Assembly: GCA_964516325.1 (NCBI GenBank)
Contig: CAZFAP010000055.1
Location: 1-26,133, forward strand
Origin: CAZFAP01 sp964516325
Lineage (GTDB): Bacteria; Auribacterota; JABMQX01
Reading direction: 5' to 3'
DNA length: 26,133 nt
Each line of letters starts with the position of its first letter. Positions within the stretch are counted from its first letter, which is position 1. The translations under genes were made by a program, and so were the position numbers. Below the pieces are notes generated by a model. It did not search any database. It saw nothing but the letters and a program-made list of their open reading frames with translations, and was not told the origin of the DNA. Shown one piece after another: positions 22,379 through 26,133 of this stretch.

Positions 22379-24108
22379 CCGGACAGTAGTGAGGCAATAT
22401 CTGGGAAAGTGAACCCCGGCTGACGCAAGGTGTTTCTCATCGCCGCGAATGCCACGCCCTGTCTGCTGCCGGGGACGAAATGGTTTAGCCCCTCAAGATG
22501 GAACCGCACGATTTGCGGGTCCATTGTCTGGTCGCTGATCCAGATCGTGTGCCGCCGCTGAAGAGTCGCGAGATCAATTCGCTGCCCACCGCCGGCGCAA
22601 CTTTCGAGGATCACGTCGGGATGGTTCTTGCGAATCCAATCCTCGACCCGGTGCATTCCTTCCAGATGGCGAATCTCGCTGATTCCCCGGCGATCGGGGG
22701 CGTCCCGCACAGCCCAGAACGAGGAAGGGACCTCGCTGTTGTGATCCCAGCGAATGTAGCGCGCCCCCAGTTCCCTGATATAGCGATCGAGGATTTTACA
22801 GAAGTAGTCCTGTACCTCTGGCTTGCCGAAGTCCACAAAACCCCACTTTCTCTTCGGGACGAAAGTGACCCAATCGGGGTGCAACTTGACCAGCAGCGAT
22901 TCGGGGCCTGTGCGCTCGGGTTCGAACCACAATCCGAACTGCATACCTTTTGAACGCACATAGTCTGCGAGCGGGCGAAGGCCCGATGGGAACCGCGTCC
23001 GATCCTCGCCCTGTTCCCAATTCCCGAGCGACCGGCTGATCGCATCCCACGTGGCTCCCATGTCGGTGTAAGGAGTCATCGGGGTTCCCGCATACCAGCC
23101 AGCATCAAGAAGGAATATCTCCTGTCCAAGATCGGCCGCTCGATCCACCAGGGTGCGGAACAGCTTCTCGTCAAGTTCGGCGCCGATGTCGAACCACGTT
23201 GTGTAGAGCATCGGCGCGACCAGTCGCCTCCCACCGACGGTCGGCTCATAATGCTCCCGAATCATCCGGCGCAGAGCGTTGATGCCGTTGGACAGTGGCC
23301 CCCTGAAGCAACCGATCAGAATGCTGGAGCCCGAAATCTCCTCTCCCGGTTGGAGCTTGAGATTGATGTCGGCCATCCCGCCCTGAATGCGCAGAGCGTT
23401 GTCACGAAGGTTCGCCCGAATAGTCACTTTCCAGTTTCCCGTCCATCCGATGCTGACATAAACCCCGGCAGCCTTGGCTTCGTTTTCGAGAAAGAACAAA
23501 GGCAAGTTGGTTGCTGAAGGTAGCCCGCGATCGCCCGAGAGCGTGACCTCTTCTTTCGACGGCATTGCCGGACCGAGCAACGTTCTCATCACCGCAAAGT
23601 CTTTGGGCGGAAAGACAGCCTCCGCTCCGCCACCTCCACACGATACGACCGAAACGCTCTTCACAAGGTCGCCCTCAAAGGTGAGGTCCATCGCGTTGAC
23701 AGTCGTCAGGACAGGCAACTCCGCGAGGTTTTCATTCTTGAACCGCAGCGTGTATTCGATCGCTTCAAATTCGCGCAGCACGCGAATCTCACGGATGACC
23801 GTCAGACCCGAGAAATGGCGAAATCGGGCCTCTTTCCCGCTGCGGACCGTTGTGACCTGCCAGTTCGCCGGCCGCCCGGGGCCAACTTGTTTGCCGTCGT
23901 AGGCGAATGAAAAACCGATTTCCCATTTGAGCGCCTGATGAAACTCATGCCCTGACTGAGTAGGCCACAGCGATTTCAGCATCGCGTTCTCCGACGGCTT
24001 CAGCTCGCCGGCACCGACAGCCAACGACGGCCAGATCAAGCCTGAAAGTAATATCGCCGCCCTCCATAATCGTGCGGTCGAGAGAAACGAAAATAGGGTT
24101 TTCTTCAT
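22324..24108 (-). CDS. GH36-like alpha-galactosidase, C-terminus truncated by the IS
   Basis: 594 residues as it stands. The ATG at 24108 follows AAAGGA. A signal peptide is seen (MKKTLFSF ... SLAVGAG). Residues about 40-290 are the N-terminal beta-supersandwich of GH36. The TIM barrel begins near MLYTTWFDIGAEL and has IFLLDAGWYAGTP, FGLWFEPERTGPES and the nucleophile region YIRWDHNSE (D455). ILESCAGGGQRID leads to the acid/base region IWISDQT (D526). Native sequence ends at about residue 573 (TFPDIASL). The last 21 or so residues (LSGYKSNNINWLPEPPVWFL) come from the IS right end. The end of the barrel and the C-terminal beta-domain are missing, so the enzyme is probably inactive or unstable. 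Before the IS arrived it would have released alpha-linked galactose outside the cytoplasm. Confidence 0.88.
   Translation of the reverse strand: MKKTLFSFLSTARLWRAAILLSGLIWPSLAVGAGELKPSENAMLKSLWPTQSGHEFHQALKWEIGFSFAYDGKQVGPGRPANWQVTTVRSGKEARFRHFSGLTVIREIRVLREFEAIEYTLRFKNENLAELPVLTTVNAMDLTFEGDLVKSVSVVSCGGGGAEAVFPPKDFAVMRTLLGPAMPSKEEVTLSGDRGLPSATNLPLFFLENEAKAAGVYVSIGWTGNWKVTIRANLRDNALRIQGGMADINLKLQPGEEISGSSILIGCFRGPLSNGINALRRMIREHYEPTVGGRRLVAPMLYTTWFDIGAELDEKLFRTLVDRAADLGQEIFLLDAGWYAGTPMTPYTDMGATWDAISRSLGNWEQGEDRTRFPSGLRPLADYVRSKGMQFGLWFEPERTGPESLLVKLHPDWVTFVPKRKWGFVDFGKPEVQDYFCKILDRYIRELGARYIRWDHNSEVPSSFWAVRDAPDRRGISEIRHLEGMHRVEDWIRKNHPDVILESCAGGGQRIDLATLQRRHTIWISDQTMDPQIVRFHLEGLNHFVPGSRQGVAFAAMRNTLRQPGFTFPDIASLLSGYKSNNINWLPEPPVWFL
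22372..22388 (-). repeat. IS right terminal inverted repeat
   Basis: Read on the minus strand it is TACTGTCCGGTTATAAG. It includes the transposase stop codon (22376-22378). On the minus strand it also supplies codons to the truncated GH36-like gene. Confidence 0.85.
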
Positions 24109-24148
24109 TGTTCATCCTTTGCTTGTTGGCGCGTGTTGCCTGCAGGAG

Positions 24149-24258
24149 TTAGTTGTAGTCGGCCAGAACGTTCTGGGCACCCTCGTTGAAAGAGAAAACC
24201 TCCTCCCCTTCGGCAATCAGGATATTGTTCACGACCACTTCCCAGTCGCCGGCCCTGT
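24149..24258 (-). pseudogene. Short coding remnant between the Kelch and GH36-like genes
   Basis: On the minus strand, right after the Kelch stop but in another frame, 36 codons read GDWEVVVNNILIAEGEEVF and then SFNEGAQNVLADYN before a TAA (24151-24149). The peptide looks like the C-terminal end of a protein and has no start of its own. It could be the tail of a deleted gene or of a longer ancestral Kelch protein reached by frameshift. I do not recognise a family. Confidence 0.35.
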
Positions 24259-25512
24259 CTATTCGGCGGCCCGGCGGTAGCGATACACCCAGATGGTGCC
24301 ATCATCCTCGCTGTCGCCGGCAGAGTGGATGAAAACGGCGTTTAACTCCGGGTCGTAGAATCCGTTCTTGACCTGTCGGCTGCGGCCCAGTTTGTCAGGG
24401 ACAGGCAGCGCCTCATCGTCCCAGGCGTTGGTATTCGGATCGTACACATATACTCCAAGTCTCTCCGGCGTATCATCGTGGAAAGAATGGAACACGAGCA
24501 GCACCTTGTCGTTCCACGGATCATACACCATGACGGCGTTCTTCGTGGGGTAGCTGTTGGAACCCTTGCAGGGCGATCCTCCTGGCTTGGGGTCCAACCA
24601 GGTGTTCGCCTTCAACTCGTAAACCCAAAGTGCATGTGTGCCCGAGGGTGCGACGGGATAGCTGCCGCCTCCGATGTAGATTCGATGGCGCTTGGAGTCG
24701 TAGCACAATGTGGCATCAATGCCGAAGGGAGGTCTGGGGCCTTTGGGCTCCACGTTCTGCCACTTGTTTGTCTGAGTGTCGTAGAGCCACACGTCCTCGT
24801 TGCGATGCAAGAAGAAGGCCTGTCTGCGGCCTGGAAGGTAGACAAGCGTGTCGCCGCATCCGGTCTGGGGGCCGCTTGTGCCCGTCCGCAGTCGCTTCCA
24901 CTTTCCCGTGATTGTTTCATAGAACCAGGGACTGGCGTCGGCCGGCGGCGGCTTGAGCCAGTCCTTGCGCTGCGGCATCGCCTTTTCCCAGTAGGAGTGC
25001 GTGTTCGGCATGCTCAGCAGGCGTTTCCCGTCGGTGTCATACGTGTTCATCTCGTAGCCGTGGACCTGCTGGGCAACGGGAATGAGGTCTCCATCCGGCG
25101 TCGCCTCAAAGCCGTCTGCATTGAGCCGCAGCCGCAGGGTTTTTGCCGGCGCTCCAGGATAGCAACAGATCCAACGGTGGGCGTTGATGTCGTAGAACCA
25201 GAGATCGTCCATGTAGTGGCCGTCCGGCTTGGTGTAGCCATGCCGCCCCTCACCCTGAAGGAAGGCACCCCGCAGCTCGGGGGCCAGCGGCATCTCCGAG
25301 GTCCAGGATCGGCCGCGCGCCCGGCCCCATTTCGGGTCGGGAGCAGGAGGCCCGAGTTCCAGCCAGGAATTGTCTTTCAGGGCCTTGATCCGCTCGATGT
25401 GCGGGCCAGGCTTGCTGGGGAGCGCTGCCAGGGGGCCCTCCGCTTGAATGCCCTGCGGCGCGGCAGCCAGAAGGACGAGAATCAACAGAAGTACTTTAAC
25501 AGGATTGATCAT
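24259..25512 (-). CDS. Exported Kelch-type beta-propeller protein
   Basis: 417 residues from the ATG at 25512, which follows AAGGAG by eight bases. An earlier in-frame start at 25575 would put 21 residues before the signal peptide and lacks a good site. The signal peptide is MINPVKVLLLILVLLAAAP with likely cleavage after QGIQA. The mature part has repeated propeller blades with the Kelch pattern, each ending in a 'xWxYDxxTxxW' strand: DDLWFYDINAHRW, DVWLYDTQTNKWQNV, ALWVYELKANTWLD, GVYVYDPNTNAWDDE and a last incomplete blade GTIWVYRYRRA. There is no evident active-site Cys-Tyr pair of galactose oxidase, so a binding or structural role in the periplasm is more likely than oxidase activity. It lies between the heparinase-like and GH36-like genes on the same strand, with gaps of 205 and 150 bases. 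Confidence 0.82.
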   Translation of the reverse strand: MINPVKVLLLILVLLAAAPQGIQAEGPLAALPSKPGPHIERIKALKDNSWLELGPPAPDPKWGRARGRSWTSEMPLAPELRGAFLQGEGRHGYTKPDGHYMDDLWFYDINAHRWICCYPGAPAKTLRLRLNADGFEATPDGDLIPVAQQVHGYEMNTYDTDGKRLLSMPNTHSYWEKAMPQRKDWLKPPPADASPWFYETITGKWKRLRTGTSGPQTGCGDTLVYLPGRRQAFFLHRNEDVWLYDTQTNKWQNVEPKGPRPPFGIDATLCYDSKRHRIYIGGGSYPVAPSGTHALWVYELKANTWLDPKPGGSPCKGSNSYPTKNAVMVYDPWNDKVLLVFHSFHDDTPERLGVYVYDPNTNAWDDEALPVPDKLGRSRQVKNGFYDPELNAVFIHSAGDSEDDGTIWVYRYRRAAE

Positions 25513-25717
25513 CGCAGTCGCTCCTTTTGGTGCAGCTATCGTATGCATCTCTCTCACTTGTGCGGCTCGGAACATTCACCTATTGTCTCTGCGAAATCAG
25601 CAAATGCGCCTTTGCGGGAGCGCGGCGGGGACGTTCCTTGTCCTTCGCTCGAGGTTCAGAGTCGGATACCCAGTGCGCAGGACGGGCCCGTGGCCTCACG
25701 CACGGCATCGCGGATTC

Positions 25718-26133
25718 TCATCGAACCGGGAAGGACCGGAAACGACTCGCGGACGCCCTGCATGGCCCGCCGTCCTTGTCCGGGACGAAGGAAACCTGAT
25801 GCCCAGATGTTTCCGTCTCGAGAATCTCGGCTCCGAAACCCATCCCCCCTTCCGGTAGCAGGAAGCGAAGTCCGGGCAAGCTGCTTTCCTCCTCGGCGCG
25901 ATAAACCATGAGAACGGCAACGAACCACCCGACCTCGACCTCCGTTTCCCATTCCGCCCGGAAATGCCATTGGTTCTTCTCACCCCATTCCGGGGGATCG
26001 GGGAACTCGTTCGTTTGGTGGAAAATCCAGTGACCGGGCAATGGAAACCGGACCCTCAAACGGGCGTCACCCTGAGAGACTGTGACGGTCTGATTTTTCT
26101 CATCGAGTTCCATCTCGGATAGGGGATGCAACC
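25718..26133 (-). CDS. Heparinase II/III-family protein, C-terminal domain (5' part outside the window)
   Basis: The frame is open at the right edge and ends at the stop 25720-25718, giving about 138 C-terminal residues. The segment LSEMELDEKNQTVTVSQGDA, then LRVRFPLPG, FHQTNEFPDPPEW and QWHFRAEWE, is typical of the C-terminal beta-sandwich of heparinase II/III-like polysaccharide lyases as found in planctomycete-type bacteria. These exported lyases cleave uronic-acid-containing glycans such as glycosaminoglycans or alginate by beta-elimination. The (alpha/alpha) catalytic part with its Tyr/His residues is not in the window, so activity cannot be judged. It would be the first known gene of the minus-strand cluster followed by Kelch and GH36-like genes. 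Confidence 0.75.
   Translation of the reverse strand, partial: LHPLSEMELDEKNQTVTVSQGDARLRVRFPLPGHWIFHQTNEFPDPPEWGEKNQWHFRAEWETEVEVGWFVAVLMVYRAEEESSLPGLRFLLPEGGMGFGAEILETETSGHQVSFVPDKDGGPCRASASRFRSFPVR

Larger units (their letters stand above)
21076..22388 (+). mobile_element. IS4-family insertion sequence, 1313 bp, complete
   Basis: Terminal inverted repeats beginning TACTGTCCGGTT bound a single intact transposase gene. The last transposase codon and stop lie inside the right repeat, leaving about 130 bases on the left for promoter and leader (an AT-rich TACTATAG lies at 21113-21120). The bases outside the two ends (left AAATCGCCCAG, right GTGAGGCAATA) show no matching target duplication. 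The flanks are two different genes, each truncated at the IS edge. Confidence 0.85.

Noticed and set aside
24478..25911. 477-codon plus-strand frame
   Set aside because: It is antisense to the Kelch gene and the heparinase-like gene, both of which have recognisable domains.

Overview
The window looks like a metagenome-type contig of moderately high GC from a free-living, polysaccharide-degrading bacterium, most likely of the Planctomycetota / Verrucomicrobiota / Lentisphaerota / Hydrogenedentota kind. This placement is inferred from gene content only: DUF4838, DUF5703, ceramidase-like/LamG, beta-helix, heparinase II/III-like and Kelch proteins, a PEP-CTERM protein, a large multi-sensor hybrid kinase, and hairpin-rich intergenic repeats. 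No rRNA, tRNA or CRISPR array is visible.

Layout. At the left edge (1-211, minus) is the N-terminal piece of an unrecognised protein. A hairpin-rich spacer follows, then an exported DUF4838 protein (597-2360). A CheR-like methyltransferase overlaps a membrane-anchored PAS/PAS/GAF/GAF hybrid histidine kinase (2670-6736). Convergent to these are a DUF72 protein and a degenerate M24 peptidase-fold protein (8826 to 6764, minus). Next comes a plus-strand run of exported proteins: ceramidase-like + LamG, a parallel beta-helix protein (possible GH141) and a putative Tat-exported protein of unknown family. After these lies a decayed gene remnant (about 15340-15590). A divergent pair follows: a DUF5703/GH95-like enzyme with an inserted LamG (15624-18530, minus) and a clan-A (GH5-like) hydrolase (18714-20159, plus). 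A strong bidirectional hairpin lies near 20390.

The right quarter is a minus-strand catabolic cluster: heparinase II/III-like, then Kelch, then GH36-like alpha-galactosidase, then PEP-CTERM protein. It has been broken by a 1313-bp IS4-family element (21076-22388). The alpha-galactosidase has lost its C-terminus and ends in IS-encoded residues. The PEP-CTERM gene on the other side has lost its N-terminus. No target duplication is seen. This points to IS-mediated deletion or recombination rather than a simple insertion.

Working together: most genes encode secreted or periplasmic carbohydrate-active proteins, so the window is probably part of a complex-glycan (glycosaminoglycan, fucoidan or pectin-like) utilisation region. 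The sensor kinase with CheR is a candidate signalling module, but no transporter, sulfatase or DNA-binding regulator is present. Several coding remnants (15.4, 20.2 and 24.2 kb) plus the IS scar suggest a region in active gene turnover. I did not find a convincing new defence or mobile system. The most unusual items are the CheR/TM-kinase split, its Cys-rich GAF, the permuted LamG insertion and the IS scar.
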